A stretch of DNA of 64,000 nucleotides from Leishmania martiniquensis (GCF_017916325.1 NC_090162.1:797501-861500), one strand, 5' to 3'; shown: positions 10,142 through 21,023, numbered from the stretch's first letter. The notes: generated by a model from the sequence alone, not told the origin. A program made the numbers and translations.

Positions 10142-10170
10142 TATACATGTATATATGTACATATATATTT
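10142..10170. repeat. TA-rich dinucleotide cluster
   Basis: Alternating TA/AT with ATGTAC interruptions; about 870 nt downstream of the phosphatase stop codon on the transcribed strand. Confidence 0.85.
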
Positions 10171-10670
10171 GTGCATGTGCATATCTATTGGAGCAGCGCA
10201 GCACCGCGGGCTCCTCCACCCCCGCCTCGGCCCTCCCTCTCGAGAGGCGGCCTGCTCACCTTCCCCTCCCCCTCTCCCGCACACAGAATTCTTTTTCTGC
10301 TCCCCGCGCTCTTCATTTTGTTTCGTTTCCTTGCACTTGGACGATGGGCAACAAGGCGCTCGAAAAGCACGCATGCCGGCCTCATGCGCGGCCCCTCCGA
10401 AGAGCAGAGGCGCAGACAAGGGCCGTTACCCTCCTCCTCCTCTGCTTACACTTTGTTCCATCGCACTGCCAAACGATGGTCAAGCAATGATTCGGGAAAA
10501 AAAAAGATGCTTGTCTCTCTCCTCCATACACACACACACCCTCTCCGTTCTCCCGCAAAAAGTGCGGAAAGAGGGAGAGAAAGAAACAAAAAAAAGGTAA
10601 AAAGGTCATGGGCGTCGCCAACAAATGCGCCGCATCACCACACGTAAAGGCGCACACATCCCCAAACGGC

Positions 10671-10692
10671 ATATATATATATGTGTGTGTGT
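10671..10692. repeat. (AT)n-(GT)n compound microsatellite
   Basis: Six AT units pass directly into GT units; about 340 nt downstream of the phosphatase stop codon, so probably in its 3' UTR. Confidence 0.9.
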
Positions 10693-11027
10693 ATGTGGCA
10701 AGGAACCAGCAACCCCACACCCGACCCACTCGCTCATCTCCCACTCAGTTGCTGTTTCATGGAGGGCCTGAAATGTCAAGGCGGTGGGAAAGGGGAGGGA
10801 GAGAGGGGGACACTCGACCGTAACACACACAGACACCGATGACAGCCGAAGCTGCCGAGCTTACTGCTGAGAAACGCAGGAGACGAGCGGAGAGAAGAAA
10901 AAAAAAGGGCGGTCACACGACAGCATGCACGCGCACCCGCCTTCGCCGCATATCTGCTCACTGCCGAACTCCTCTTTCGGTCTTCCCCTGCCCCCCCCTC
11001 CCCTCCTCACGTCGCTATCGTTCACCT

Positions 11028-14000
11028 TTACAAGAGAGTGAACAGCTCCTTCGGCTCGTCGCCTTGCTCGACATACAGCACACGCACATCCGCGAGCACC
11101 TCTGTGGCCGCGTTAGCCCCGCACGCAGCGCCTGCAGTGTTGGGATCCTCGTCGTCACTGCGAGGGAAGTTGATGCTGCAGCTGATCCATTCCCCAGCCT
11201 CCAGCGACTCGGCCTTCGCAGTTTGCTCGGCCGGCTCGATGGTTCTTAGCATCTGCCGCACAAAGGCGTCTATCACGTCAGCTGAGCTCTGCGCCGCGTC
11301 AGCGCCACACCACAGGTAGACGGAGGTACCAGTGCGTTGCTGGAAGCCGAGCACGTAGCACTGGTCCTCTTCCAGGTCCTCCAAGTCCGAAATGGACACT
11401 TTCATTGACGCTGTAAAGGGGTAGGCGTACGCAAAGCTCTCCCCCTCAGCCAAGCGCACCGCCACATGCTCTGGACCGTCACCGTTGTGAGAAGCGGAAG
11501 CGGCAGGAGCGGCAAGCGGCAGGCCCGGGACGCCCTGTAGCGGGATAGAAGCGCCGCCAGCATCGCCCATGGTGGGCGTCCGTGCCGTCGCAGCAGAGGA
11601 AGCGAGGGAAAGCAGAGAAACACGTTGGGTCTGGCTTGCTGCCGGCTTCGGCACTGATGCAGCAGCGGCAACAGCGGCGGCAGCTGGCGCACTGCCGACA
11701 TGGCTGCGACGCTGCGATGCGGAGGCACCAACTGATGGTGAGGATGCGGCCTCGACACTCGCACGTCTATCGGTCTCGCACCCTCGCCAGCGCGAGCTGC
11801 CGTTGCCGAAGGGCACCACATGCAGCTGCCGCGGCGTTCGAGGCGTATGCCACCCTGTGCGAAACGAGGGCAACCTCGACACAGACGGGTTCAACAGCGG
11901 AAGATTGTCAGGCAGCAGTGAGACGCGCCCTCTCACGCTTCTCTGTCGGTCGGCTGCGACGCTGCTGCCGCTAAGCGCACCGATGCCCTTTTCAGCCCCT
12001 TCGCGCGCGCGCCGCCGCACCGCTTCACTGGAGTCTAGCCGATCTTCTTCAGCGATGCAGTGACTCAGCATAGCACCGAGTCGCACGTTGGAAAAACAGG
12101 AGTCCCATCGAGCCTGCCGCGCGAATCGAATGCGCACTGGGCTCGAGACGCGCGTCGACAGCAGCCGCTGCGCCACCTCCACGGACACAGCCGCAGCAGG
12201 GATCGAGGACAGGGAGGAAAAGCGCGGCAACCAAGCTGTTGACACGACCGGCAGTAGTCGCACTTGTCGCATCGGGTCGAAGTGCACAGCCCTCCCGGTG
12301 TTGGTGACACTCGTGCGCGCCTCGCCGTGGTAAAAGCTAAAGCGGAGCAGCTGCCGGCAGGCAGTGAGAGCACGCTCGCTGTAGGCCTTACTAAGACATT
12401 GTGATCCCATGACAACGCATCCCGTCACAACGTTGGCGTCCTCGTCGCCACTGATGCCGGGACCCACGTCGGTGCTCCGAGAGAGTCGTGGCCGCTGTTG
12501 GCCCTTCCTCTTAGTTCGCCGAGCGTCGGTGTGGCTGCTGTCAGTGCGCATAGTTTCGCCTGCCGCTCGCGCGGAAGGCGCGAAGAGGAACAGGTAGCCC
12601 AAGCGCGGGTCCAGCGACAACGTGCTAGGGTGCGCCGGCGGCGCAACGCTCATGTCCGTCGCGCGAGTCAGGACATCGCTGCGCAGCAGCTGGTGTACCT
12701 CTTTATCACGCGGAGAGAGGAAGCCAGGCGGCCGTCCCTCCGCAGAGGATAGTGAGGTGGGTGAGCTTGGCATGGAAGAGCGCGACGTGGCGGTGCCAGC
12801 GACAGTGCAGGACGTTGCACAGTCGAAGTACGCCGTCAGCTGGTAGGAGAAAGGCATCGGTGACGTGGAGGTGTATGGGGCGTAGGCGAACACGCTGTTC
12901 AGCAGCGGCGTCGACAGCTGAGCCTCCCACAGGCGCAGGTTCATGAAGAAGCCGAGGTTCGGATTGCACACGTTGCGGCGTGCCCGCACGAGCTCGTAGG
13001 CGCGGTCATAGCATAGACCTTGCTTCCACATGATGTAGGCAATGACGAACGTGCAGGAGCGCGACACGCCCTGCTGGCAGTGCACAAAGACACGCCCCTG
13101 GTGCTTCTCCAGTGCGTCCTCGATAAAGGCGTTGACGACGGCAAAGAGGGAGAAGATCGGTTCATCGGCAGCATCGCTCAGGCTGAGTGTCAAGTACCGG
13201 AAGAGGTCTGGGTAGAAGCTATCGATGCACCAGCTGACAGTATTCACAACATGGGTGATGCCTTTGCGGAGGAGCTGTGCTCGATCCCGCGCTGCGTCTT
13301 CGCCGCCAACGAAGAGGTACGGTAAAACCTCCGTCACCTCCGGCTGCGACGCCTTCAGCCGCTGCGCGCGTTCCTGTTGGGTGTACACTTCGTTGAACTC
13401 GTTGTCCGGCGGCGGTGCTCGTGCCGCCTCATTGCTGCCCAACGTGGCGCCCTCAACACCGACGTCGTGGAGGCTGGCGATTCCGTCTCGGTCTTGGTCG
13501 CTTCCACTAGCGTGATGATGGCGGCGCCAGGTGTGGTAGAGAGAACGCGCAGCAGGGTGACCGTCCGGCTGCGCATCGTCCTCTTCATCGAGTGGAAGCG
13601 ACGGCGCATCTGCGGTCAGGAAAGGGTCACTCGTGCGCTGCTCCGCCTCCTCTCCTTTCCCTTTCTCCAGGGTGTGGAAGAGGGGCTTCCGTCTCGGCGC
13701 CACTGCCACTGGCGGGGTCAGAGCTGGCGCATTCGTGATGCCTTGCTCCGCGGAGGCGCTGCGCGGCGTCGAACGCGCGTAGGCGTTGGCCGCTGGGGCT
13801 GCGGAGCGGAGCGACTTGAGCGGGAGGCTGAAGACAAGCGTCTCTGACGCAGGCGTTGCCACGGTGGGTAAATGAAGGGGAGTGGACGCGGTATCCAGCG
13901 GATCTGTGCTGCCAGCGCGGCGGTCGCCGCTCGGCACGCCCAACGCGAGCGTCGGCAACGGCAGCGGTTGTGGTGGCGGTGTCGAGGCAGAGTGCGGTGT

Positions 14001-16190
14001 CCAGGCGGGTCGAGGCGGTCTTCCGGGACGGGGGGTTGTCGAGGTAATGACGGCGGGCTGTGCTGAGACTGTGGGGCTTACAGCTGCGGCAGCAGCCGGC
14101 GCTGCCCGCTGCAAGTCGAGCGGCTGGGGTCCCTGTAGCCAGCTGGAGATGTTCAACGGGGGGATCAAAGCTGTGATGCCAGAGGTGTTAGTGGTGCCAG
14201 CAGCCGCGCCGTCACCACGAGGGCCGCGACGCGGGGTACGGATGGACAAGACGGAATCAGAGCGCCCGCTACCCGTTCCCAGCAGGGCTGCACCCGCGCT
14301 TGGGCCACCTGAGGTCGCTGCCGATGTGCTGCCAAGCACGGAATGGCGCACGGAGGTCATCGAGCTGACCGCTTCACCAGTGTGCATCCACCGCGGCGTG
14401 CCGACGCGGACTCCGTTCAGCACGCGGTAGACGGCGTTGAGACTGTAAAGCTCCGCAGGGTTGGAGGACACCACCGTGGGAGTCCCATGGTCGCTGGCAC
14501 TGCCAACTACCCCTCCATGAGCGTCGCTTTTCATCGGCGACGCCGCGACAGTGGCAGCGGCGCTGCTGCGCTTGTCGAAGCGCAACAGGGGCACAGCGAC
14601 CGAAGCGGGGCGCGTGATGGCGAGCAGCTCCCGCCGCAGCTCCTTCACTGCCTCTAGCGCGGATGAGAGATGCTCCAGAGGCAAGTTCAGTGCGCCGATG
14701 CCGCTGCTCACCGAGTTCGTCATCACCGCCGAGGTAGTGCCCCCACCACTCGCACTCGGCGGCGCCATGGAGCTCTTGTGCGGGCTCCCTCTTGCAGCGT
14801 TGACGTTATGAGACCCGCCGCGCCTCCCATAGGTGGGGTCGAGGGCAGAGGGCATGTCGTAGGTGCGGATCACGGCGTCCACTTTGGCGGCGTTGAAGTT
14901 GTGGAACAGTCGGCGACCGAACTCGGCGCAGTCGAGGAAGAGCTTCTCAATGGCGCGCGCCGTAAACAAGCCAGCCGCCGCCGCCATGGCATCAGCCTGC
15001 TTGCCCGTGAGCAGGTGAACGCTAAAGTGGAAGCCGGAGGCGCGCGGTGTCGCCTGCGAGGATACGGACCGCGGGGACGCTTGCGAGACGCCGCCAAACT
15101 CGATACCGTGTCCCGCGGCGGCAGCAGCGGCGGTATTGCGCGGGGTAAGGCGGCCACTTGTCGACCCGTTTGTCCGTGGCGTCGCGGAGGGTGAGCACCA
15201 ATAGCCAGCGCTGCTGCTGTGGCTGTTGTACGCGAGAGCTGGTCGCGTCATGTCGCTCGAGAACGGCGTCGTGAGACCTCGAGGGGTAAAGAGTTGAATC
15301 ATGTCTCTCGGCCACTCAGTGCTCGCGGTCGCACTCGTCGCTGCGCTGTTAGCCACCGGCCGCGCAGCACCGCCAGCAGCAACAGCTGCCGGTGCGGGCA
15401 GTGGCGAGGTTGCTGCCCGGGCGCTCGTAACACTTATGCACGGTGTGGCCGGGGACGTGCCCATCGTCGGCGTCCCCAGCATTGTCGTCCGCTGCACAAT
15501 TACGAGAACATAGACCTCAGTCGCCCTGACCTCGGTGCGGCGCGTGAGATCGACGGGCTGCACGGACACTTCGCGGAACAGCCATGAGCGCGGTGACAGT
15601 GGCATCTCCATCGACGCCGATCCAGCTAACCGCTCCCGCCGGCTGCTTGGACGACGCTGAGGAAGGCGTTCCTCATTTGGATTCGTCGCGGAGGGATCAG
15701 CTGGTGCCGTAGCAGGTAAGGCAGCTTCAGCGTTGTCGGCCACCTCATTCGCGTTGCTGTGGCAAGTGGCACGGTACTCACGCGAGCTCCGCGGTGACTC
15801 ATGCGTTGGCCCACTGCCGCTTGTCGTAGTGGATGCGCCTGAAGATGGGTGCGAGTTGCTTGCTGGCTCTTCGCACCTCCCCTGGCCGGATATCACCCTC
15901 GGTGTACCGCCGCTCGGCGCCGTTTCTGCCCCCGTGCGATGAAAGCAAAGGTGATGGCGGGTACCTCTTCGATCGAGCACGCAGCGCAACGCGTGAAGGG
16001 ATGTGTCGTACTCCGCGTACTGGCGCTCCACCTCCGCTTTCACCTCTTTGCGAAGGAAGATGTTGGCTCCACTGCCAGCTGAATGAGCGGCATCGTTGGA
16101 AAGCGTGTCGAAGAGCGATGGGGAGCGTGCCAGCTCCTCGAGATCCTCGAGGGAGAAGGGCGAGGCGCTCGTCGACACGCGGTTACCCAT
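11028..16190 (-). CDS. N-myristoylation-type dual-specificity phosphatase with gelsolin-like tail
   Basis: The 1,720-residue frame starts MGNRVS, a good N-myristoylation signal (Gly2, Ser6), which suggests membrane tethering. A dual-specificity phosphatase domain lies at about residues 950-1085, with the active-site loop HCQQGVSRS (Cys1038, Arg1044, a Cx5R motif). An Asp in the SDAADEP stretch upstream may be the general acid. Near residues 1605-1640 is a gelsolin-like segment with the core VYLWCGADAAQ. The long regions in between are rich in Ser, Ala, Pro and Thr and probably disordered. The order phosphatase then gelsolin-like segment recalls plant MKP1-type MAP-kinase phosphatases (known architecture); shared function is inference. 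The substrate is unknown. The start is backed by an acceptor only about 25 nt upstream. Confidence 0.9.
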   Translation of the reverse strand: MGNRVSTSASPFSLEDLEELARSPSLFDTLSNDAAHSAGSGANIFLRKEVKAEVERQYAEYDTSLHALRCVLDRRGTRHHLCFHRTGAETAPSGGTPRVISGQGRCEEPASNSHPSSGASTTTSGSGPTHESPRSSREYRATCHSNANEVADNAEAALPATAPADPSATNPNEERLPQRRPSSRRERLAGSASMEMPLSPRSWLFREVSVQPVDLTRRTEVRATEVYVLVIVQRTTMLGTPTMGTSPATPCISVTSARAATSPLPAPAAVAAGGAARPVANSAATSATASTEWPRDMIQLFTPRGLTTPFSSDMTRPALAYNSHSSSAGYWCSPSATPRTNGSTSGRLTPRNTAAAAAAGHGIEFGGVSQASPRSVSSQATPRASGFHFSVHLLTGKQADAMAAAAGLFTARAIEKLFLDCAEFGRRLFHNFNAAKVDAVIRTYDMPSALDPTYGRRGGSHNVNAARGSPHKSSMAPPSASGGGTTSAVMTNSVSSGIGALNLPLEHLSSALEAVKELRRELLAITRPASVAVPLLRFDKRSSAAATVAASPMKSDAHGGVVGSASDHGTPTVVSSNPAELYSLNAVYRVLNGVRVGTPRWMHTGEAVSSMTSVRHSVLGSTSAATSGGPSAGAALLGTGSGRSDSVLSIRTPRRGPRGDGAAAGTTNTSGITALIPPLNISSWLQGPQPLDLQRAAPAAAAAVSPTVSAQPAVITSTTPRPGRPPRPAWTPHSASTPPPQPLPLPTLALGVPSGDRRAGSTDPLDTASTPLHLPTVATPASETLVFSLPLKSLRSAAPAANAYARSTPRSASAEQGITNAPALTPPVAVAPRRKPLFHTLEKGKGEEAEQRTSDPFLTADAPSLPLDEEDDAQPDGHPAARSLYHTWRRHHHASGSDQDRDGIASLHDVGVEGATLGSNEAARAPPPDNEFNEVYTQQERAQRLKASQPEVTEVLPYLFVGGEDAARDRAQLLRKGITHVVNTVSWCIDSFYPDLFRYLTLSLSDAADEPIFSLFAVVNAFIEDALEKHQGRVFVHCQQGVSRSCTFVIAYIMWKQGLCYDRAYELVRARRNVCNPNLGFFMNLRLWEAQLSTPLLNSVFAYAPYTSTSPMPFSYQLTAYFDCATSCTVAGTATSRSSMPSSPTSLSSAEGRPPGFLSPRDKEVHQLLRSDVLTRATDMSVAPPAHPSTLSLDPRLGYLFLFAPSARAAGETMRTDSSHTDARRTKRKGQQRPRLSRSTDVGPGISGDEDANVVTGCVVMGSQCLSKAYSERALTACRQLLRFSFYHGEARTSVTNTGRAVHFDPMRQVRLLPVVSTAWLPRFSSLSSIPAAAVSVEVAQRLLSTRVSSPVRIRFARQARWDSCFSNVRLGAMLSHCIAEEDRLDSSEAVRRRAREGAEKGIGALSGSSVAADRQRSVRGRVSLLPDNLPLLNPSVSRLPSFRTGWHTPRTPRQLHVVPFGNGSSRWRGCETDRRASVEAASSPSVGASASQRRSHVGSAPAAAAVAAAASVPKPAASQTQRVSLLSLASSAATARTPTMGDAGGASIPLQGVPGLPLAAPAASASHNGDGPEHVAVRLAEGESFAYAYPFTASMKVSISDLEDLEEDQCYVLGFQQRTGTSVYLWCGADAAQSSADVIDAFVRQMLRTIEPAEQTAKAESLEAGEWISCSINFPRSDDEDPNTAGAACGANAATEVLADVRVLYVEQGDEPKELFTLL

Positions 16191-16214
16191 CCTCTACAGC
16201 CGCTGCGGTTGCTG

Positions 16215-16261
16215 CTTATTCGATAGGGATGGGGGGAAGGGGTAGAGAGGTAGAGAAGAAT
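16215..16261 (-). promoter_or_regulatory. Candidate spliced-leader acceptor for the phosphatase gene
   Basis: A minus-strand pyrimidine tract (complement of 16225-16261) is followed by AG at 16215-16216, leaving a very short 5' UTR of about 25 nt before the ATG at 16190. This fixes the myristoylation-competent start. Confidence 0.5.
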
Positions 16262-17460
16262 TCTGTATCGCTGTTGCCTCCCCCCTCCCCTCTCTCCTCT
16301 GATTGTCTTTCTTTGCGTTTGAAGCGCGCCTCGGCTATGGCGATGTCTCCGCTTCTCGTCGTTGTTGCTGTTGAGCGTCGCGTCCCTCTCAAAAAAAAAG
16401 AGAAGGGGGGAGGGGGGAAGGGGCCCAGTGGTGACGGCCCACTCGCCGACGCCTTCGCTGAGACACAAAAAAATCCACTCGAAAACGGGAAAAGGGAAGA
16501 AAATTTTTCTTTCTCTGGAGCAAAGGGGCCGTTGCGAAGCAGAACGAAAAGGCGCACGTCGTCAATGAGGAGAAGGAGGGAGGGCCCTTACAATGTGGGG
16601 ACGCGGGCCTGCACAAGCAAGCGCCCACGTAGACCGAGTGGTAGAGTAGATGACAAGAACAGCGGAGAGGGTGACGACAAAACGGGCGCCGTGATGGCCG
16701 GCGGAGACCAACTGCGAGGGGAGGGACAGGGGGAGGGAGGGGGGTAAGATTAGGCGGCACAGTGGAACAAGACGAAACAAGGGGGGAGGAGGCAATATAG
16801 ATGGATGGAGAGGAAAGAAGTAAACGGGTGCGCAACAAACACGTGCGAGCTGAAGAGCGGAGACGAATAGCCGCGAACGCGAAAGAGTCGCCTCCCTTCT
16901 TGGTTGCTTTCGTGTGTTTTCCGCTTGTCGATGTTGCGTTGGCACTGCCCGTCTGGCCGCTCTCTCTCCCCACCTACACCCACACGTACCCCTCTTTTGG
17001 CCGGACGTACACGCGCACAAACACAACGCGGCGTCGGCCTTCTTTTGTGGGTGAGCTGCTGCTGCTACTAATGCACCTTTTTTTTCGTTTTAGCTTCGCC
17101 TCTCCCCTCTCACCTGCTGCTTACCGGGCGGAGGTGTACGGGCGTGGAAGGAGGGAGCGCAACTGTGCGAAAGCGAGGGAGAGAGGGAGGACGTGATCGA
17201 CGGTGCCACCTCGCCACAGACACACAGACGAAATACACGCCCGAATAAAATGCAAGGGCATGCACGAGTGTTTGAGAGAAGTGTGTATGTTGGGGGGTGG
17301 GGGAGAGGGGGGATGGGAGGGTGAGCACCATCGTTGGCGACGCATGAAGGCAGCGGTGAGAAGAGGGGGGTAAATAGCAGAGAGAGAGACAAAGAAAGGA
17401 ATAGCGGAGGTCGATGAGCACGACAGAGATGCTTCATGCAGCAGATACACATACACACAC

Positions 17461-17471
17461 ATATATATATG
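17461..17471. repeat. (CA)n-(TA)n microsatellite
   Basis: Short AT run flanked by CA repeats, in the probable 3' UTR of the PFR gene, about 1.2 kb after its stop. Confidence 0.85.
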
Positions 17472-18183
17472 CACACCTTCACTACACACAGCGACAGCGG
17501 GCAGTCATCACCCGAAAATTCCACATGAAGCGCTGCTCAAGAGGACAGGCGTCTCGAGATTCTTTGCCTGAGTGTGTGCATGCGTGACTATCGAAGCTAC
17601 GGATGGGGATGACTGCACCCAATGACAGCCATCCAGCGTCCAGTAAGATACTGGTCAGGTATACAAAGACACACGACGGGGCATAGCATCAGCGCGGACT
17701 GCCCTGTTGACGACGGCGTGGCGTCGCCCTTGTGTCTTCATTTCTTTGCGTCTCGTTTTCACCGATACTCTGAGGACGGGGAAAACAGAAGGTGAAAACG
17801 AAAAGAGAGAGAGACGGGGAGAAGGGCGATGATGCGTTCCATCGGCACGCGCGGGGGTACACATAACGGATGGAGGCACCGCCCTCAACGGAGAGAGGGC
17901 GTCCCAGTCCGCGCCCCCACCCCTCCAAACACGCACACACACGCGCGCGCGCATATACAGATACACTGAGATAGAGCCACAGTCGACAGGCAAAAAAAAA
18001 GTGAAGGGACGGAGAAGAGAACAGATGGAGGAGGGGGGAGGAGAAAGATGAGGACTACAGAAGCTTCCGTCCTGCCGTCTCGATGGAGTAAACGAAGTGT
18101 GAGCGCCACGCATACAGAATATGGCAAAGAAAAGGATGGTCTACTTTACATGAAAGAAACTCGATGTGTGTGCATGCGTGTCC

Positions 18184-18204
18184 GTGTGTGTGTGTGTGTG
18201 CGTG
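18184..18204. repeat. (GT)n microsatellite
   Basis: Uninterrupted GT dinucleotides followed by a GGGA-rich tract; about 480 nt after the PFR-gene stop. Confidence 0.9.
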
Positions 18205-18683
18205 TGGGAGGGAGGGAGGGAGGCCCGCCCTGCCAAAGGGATGGAGAAGCGCATACCTGCAGACAGGCAAGAGAGGAAAACGTCGCCCCAGTGGTGCAAC
18301 ACAGCGGGTGCAACGCCTATGCAGATGGAAAATGCCGAGGAATGGCGAGAGAGAGAGACGCGGCAGACACACACGCAGAGAGACAGAGACAGAAGAGAAG
18401 AGCAGCAGGAAGCGGTTCGGTTGCAGTTGCTGTGCTATTATTTTCTGCTGCCACTGCTGATGCTGCTTCACAGAATGACGAGAGCAATGGAGGTGTGGAA
18501 GCGGAGCGGCAGTCGTGGCAGGTACGCTGGCGGGGCCTCAGGCGTAGAAGCGCACCCATAATGGACCCAGGAGGGCACACAAACACGGCAACGAGCACGC
18601 GCAGAGGGGTAGGCACACCGGTGCCCGCAAGGATCCTGCCACGACAGCACTTCTGCCTTCGTTTTTTCAGCTCCTGCCCGCAC

Positions 18684-21023
18684 TCACCCTGTTGCAGGTG
18701 CCTCGCGCACACGCTGGACGTAGTTGATCGGGAACAGTCCGGTGCGCTGGTTGCACACGCCCCTGAACCAGCCCTCCTCCGGCGCGCGGCTGATGCAGAT
18801 GATCTGCTGTCCCGCCTCGAACGTCAGCTCATCCGGGGCACGGGCGTGGTAGTCGAAGAGAGCCCGGAACGTCGTCCCTTCCATGTGTGCCGGCAAAGGC
18901 GCCGCGGTTGCTGTCGGCTCGGCCGCGGTGGCAGCAGCAGTTTTCGCGTGGGCGGTGTCGTCCCTGTCTGCCACGCTCTTCGCCAAGTGCGCTACAGACC
19001 CAGACGCGTACGCCGAGGGCACCGCGCCACTTACCGTCCCCTTCGAATGCAGCGATGCACTGGTGCCGCTGGCACCACTCGAGTACGTACTCTCCAGCTG
19101 TAGCAACGCGTGCACGCGCTCAACGAAGCCCCGCGGCGATGCCTTGGCCGGTGCAGTGCCCGAGACGGTCGACTTGATACCCGCAGCGCCGACAGCGGGC
19201 AGCGCTGACCCCGGCGTGCTCGGCGCTGCCATTGCACCAGCTTTCATCGCATTGCACAGCAGTCGCTGATGCTGATGCTGGCTGCGCGTCAACATTTTTT
19301 GTGTCTCTAGCTCGCCCCGCAGTTGCTCGATGGCAGCCGCCTCGCGCGCCACCGCCGCTGCCCCGTCGGACTCCAAGTTAAGGAGAGTGCGGTAGTCGAG
19401 CATTGTGCTCCAACGACTGAGGTTCATCTTCTCTACGATCACGCGGGGGTGCACGTAGGCGATGCCGGCGAATTCCAGCGACCGAAGAGTGGGCGTGACG
19501 GCCCGTTCCGCACGCTCTAGCTTATGCCTGATTCGCATCACTTCCTGTGCCACCTCATGCCGCATAAGCGACAACCGCTGGTCCGCCTCGACGTACTCCT
19601 TCGCGTGTGGATCGAGTGTGTCGGTGAGGAGATCGCGGTGCATATTGTTCGCCAGCATTTCCTCGTCCATCTGGCTCAGCCGCCGCTCCTTGCGGTAGAG
19701 GTAGCGACTGGCTGCGATGTAGTAGTCGGAGAAGCGCGTGAAGTGGTGCTGCTGCACGAGCCGCAGCATCTCCCCGAGCGCGCTCTGCTGCTTGTCGTAC
19801 TTTGCAGCAATGCTGTCACAGCCGTCAAGCACAAAATCGTTGAGTGATGTCGCAAAGTCGCGCGCTGCGGCGGCGTTGTCGATTGTGTCCTGCAACTTTT
19901 TCGCGTGCTCTGCGGCAGCCTGCAGGAAGCTCTCGTGCCCGCTGCGTCGCCCTGCCTCGCGCTCCTCCATCTGAAGACGCCGCTCCACCTCCTTGTGCCG
20001 TTGCTGCGCCAGCGTCGTCAGTTCACTCGAGCACATCTGTAGCTCCTGAAAAAGGGCGAAGATGCGGTTCCACACACTTTGCTGCTTCTCTTTGTTCTGC
20101 TGCAAAAACTTGTCTGACTCGGCGCGGTCAGTCTCATAGCGCCTGCGCTGCTGCGCATCGTCAGAGTTGTAGTTGGACATCTGCTCCTGTATCTTGAGCA
20201 TGTCCTCCTCGCACGCTTCGATCTGGCGGTGCTTCGCCTCGATGACCGCGGTGATGTCCCGGTCCACCATGCGGAACACGGCCCAACGCCGCCGGCGTTC
20301 ACTGTTGCGCGACTCCGAGTAGTAGTTGGAGATGACCGGGTACTGGTCCGCGATGAGGCGCAAAATGTGCTCGTAAACTTCCAGCTGGCGCTTCGAGATG
20401 TCCTCGGCAAGGCCCATCTCGCCATTCGCAATGCTCGCCTCCAGCAGCTGCTCACACTCATCGATATCCGGTGAGAGCCCATCGATCGTATTCTGGAACA
20501 CCGTCAAGTCGCTAAAGACGCCGCGCGTGTTGGCATCGTCGCTCAGCTTGGTCTGCAGCGCGTTCGTGATGAAGACAAGGTCGCGCGGCTCGAAGAGAAT
20601 GGACTTCAGCTCCGCTTCGCACTCCTCGATGAAGCGGCGCTGTTTTGGGGTGATGAAGGAGTGCGACTTCGTTTGCTGCAGCGCCGACACAAGCTGAATC
20701 ACCGCCGGTAGCTCTGCATGCTGATCCTCGCCCAACTCCGTGTCGCGACGCACAAGCCGGCGCTCCCCCATATGGAGGTTGCAGTGCTCCATAACGGCTT
20801 TACTGTTCCAGAAGGCGCCTCGGGGGACCGCCACGTGCTGCTGCAGCTCCGCTAACTGCTGCTCGCATCGCTCGTATTGAAAGTCGAGCTGCGAGATGCT
20901 CTGATTCAGCCATGACTGGAACGTCTGGAGGAACTGATCGCTGCACACGATAGCCTGCAGCTTTGACTCTTCCTCGAGGTAGATGCGCTTGTTGCGCTCA
21001 AAGAGCGACACGGTGGCGGTCAT
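18684..21023 (-). CDS. Paraflagellar rod component with C-terminal SH3 domain
   Basis: This 779-residue protein begins at the ATG at 21023; the codon six positions upstream in the same frame is GTG and not a start. It is highly charged and helical throughout. A region at about residues 355-530 matches my memory of the flagellar rod family, including the stretch around LEFAGIAYVHP, which parallels the conserved part of PFR1/PFR2. Residues about 712-775 form an SH3 domain with ALFDYHARAPDELTFEAG, the GWFRG core and the LFPINYV end. The paraflagellar rod is the lattice beside the axoneme in trypanosomatids; minor PFR proteins with an added SH3 domain are known. The SH3 domain may bind proline-rich partners in the rod or attachment zone (inference). 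No gene number is assigned. Confidence 0.88.
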   Translation of the reverse strand: MTATVSLFERNKRIYLEEESKLQAIVCSDQFLQTFQSWLNQSISQLDFQYERCEQQLAELQQHVAVPRGAFWNSKAVMEHCNLHMGERRLVRRDTELGEDQHAELPAVIQLVSALQQTKSHSFITPKQRRFIEECEAELKSILFEPRDLVFITNALQTKLSDDANTRGVFSDLTVFQNTIDGLSPDIDECEQLLEASIANGEMGLAEDISKRQLEVYEHILRLIADQYPVISNYYSESRNSERRRRWAVFRMVDRDITAVIEAKHRQIEACEEDMLKIQEQMSNYNSDDAQQRRRYETDRAESDKFLQQNKEKQQSVWNRIFALFQELQMCSSELTTLAQQRHKEVERRLQMEEREAGRRSGHESFLQAAAEHAKKLQDTIDNAAAARDFATSLNDFVLDGCDSIAAKYDKQQSALGEMLRLVQQHHFTRFSDYYIAASRYLYRKERRLSQMDEEMLANNMHRDLLTDTLDPHAKEYVEADQRLSLMRHEVAQEVMRIRHKLERAERAVTPTLRSLEFAGIAYVHPRVIVEKMNLSRWSTMLDYRTLLNLESDGAAAVAREAAAIEQLRGELETQKMLTRSQHQHQRLLCNAMKAGAMAAPSTPGSALPAVGAAGIKSTVSGTAPAKASPRGFVERVHALLQLESTYSSGASGTSASLHSKGTVSGAVPSAYASGSVAHLAKSVADRDDTAHAKTAAATAAEPTATAAPLPAHMEGTTFRALFDYHARAPDELTFEAGQQIICISRAPEEGWFRGVCNQRTGLFPINYVQRVREAPATG

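Larger units (their letters stand above)
9848..11027. other. Intergenic/UTR stretch, no gene seen
   Basis: Contains the YchF 5' flank and the 3' UTR of the phosphatase gene. It is marked by two AT-rich dinucleotide clusters (10142-10170 and 10671-10692) and several A runs. No frame with protein-like composition was found. Confidence 0.7.
16262..18683. other. 2.4-kb intergenic/UTR stretch, no gene seen
   Basis: Mostly the long 3' UTR of the PFR gene. It has purine-rich blocks, an (AT)n run at 17461-17471 and a (GT)n run at 18184-18204. All long open frames are low-complexity and overlap one another on both strands. No RNA gene recognised. Confidence 0.65.

Noticed and set aside
9789..10148. 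N-terminal extension of the YchF protein to the Met at 10148
   Set aside because: It is UTR-like, and the best acceptor (10038) lies below that Met.
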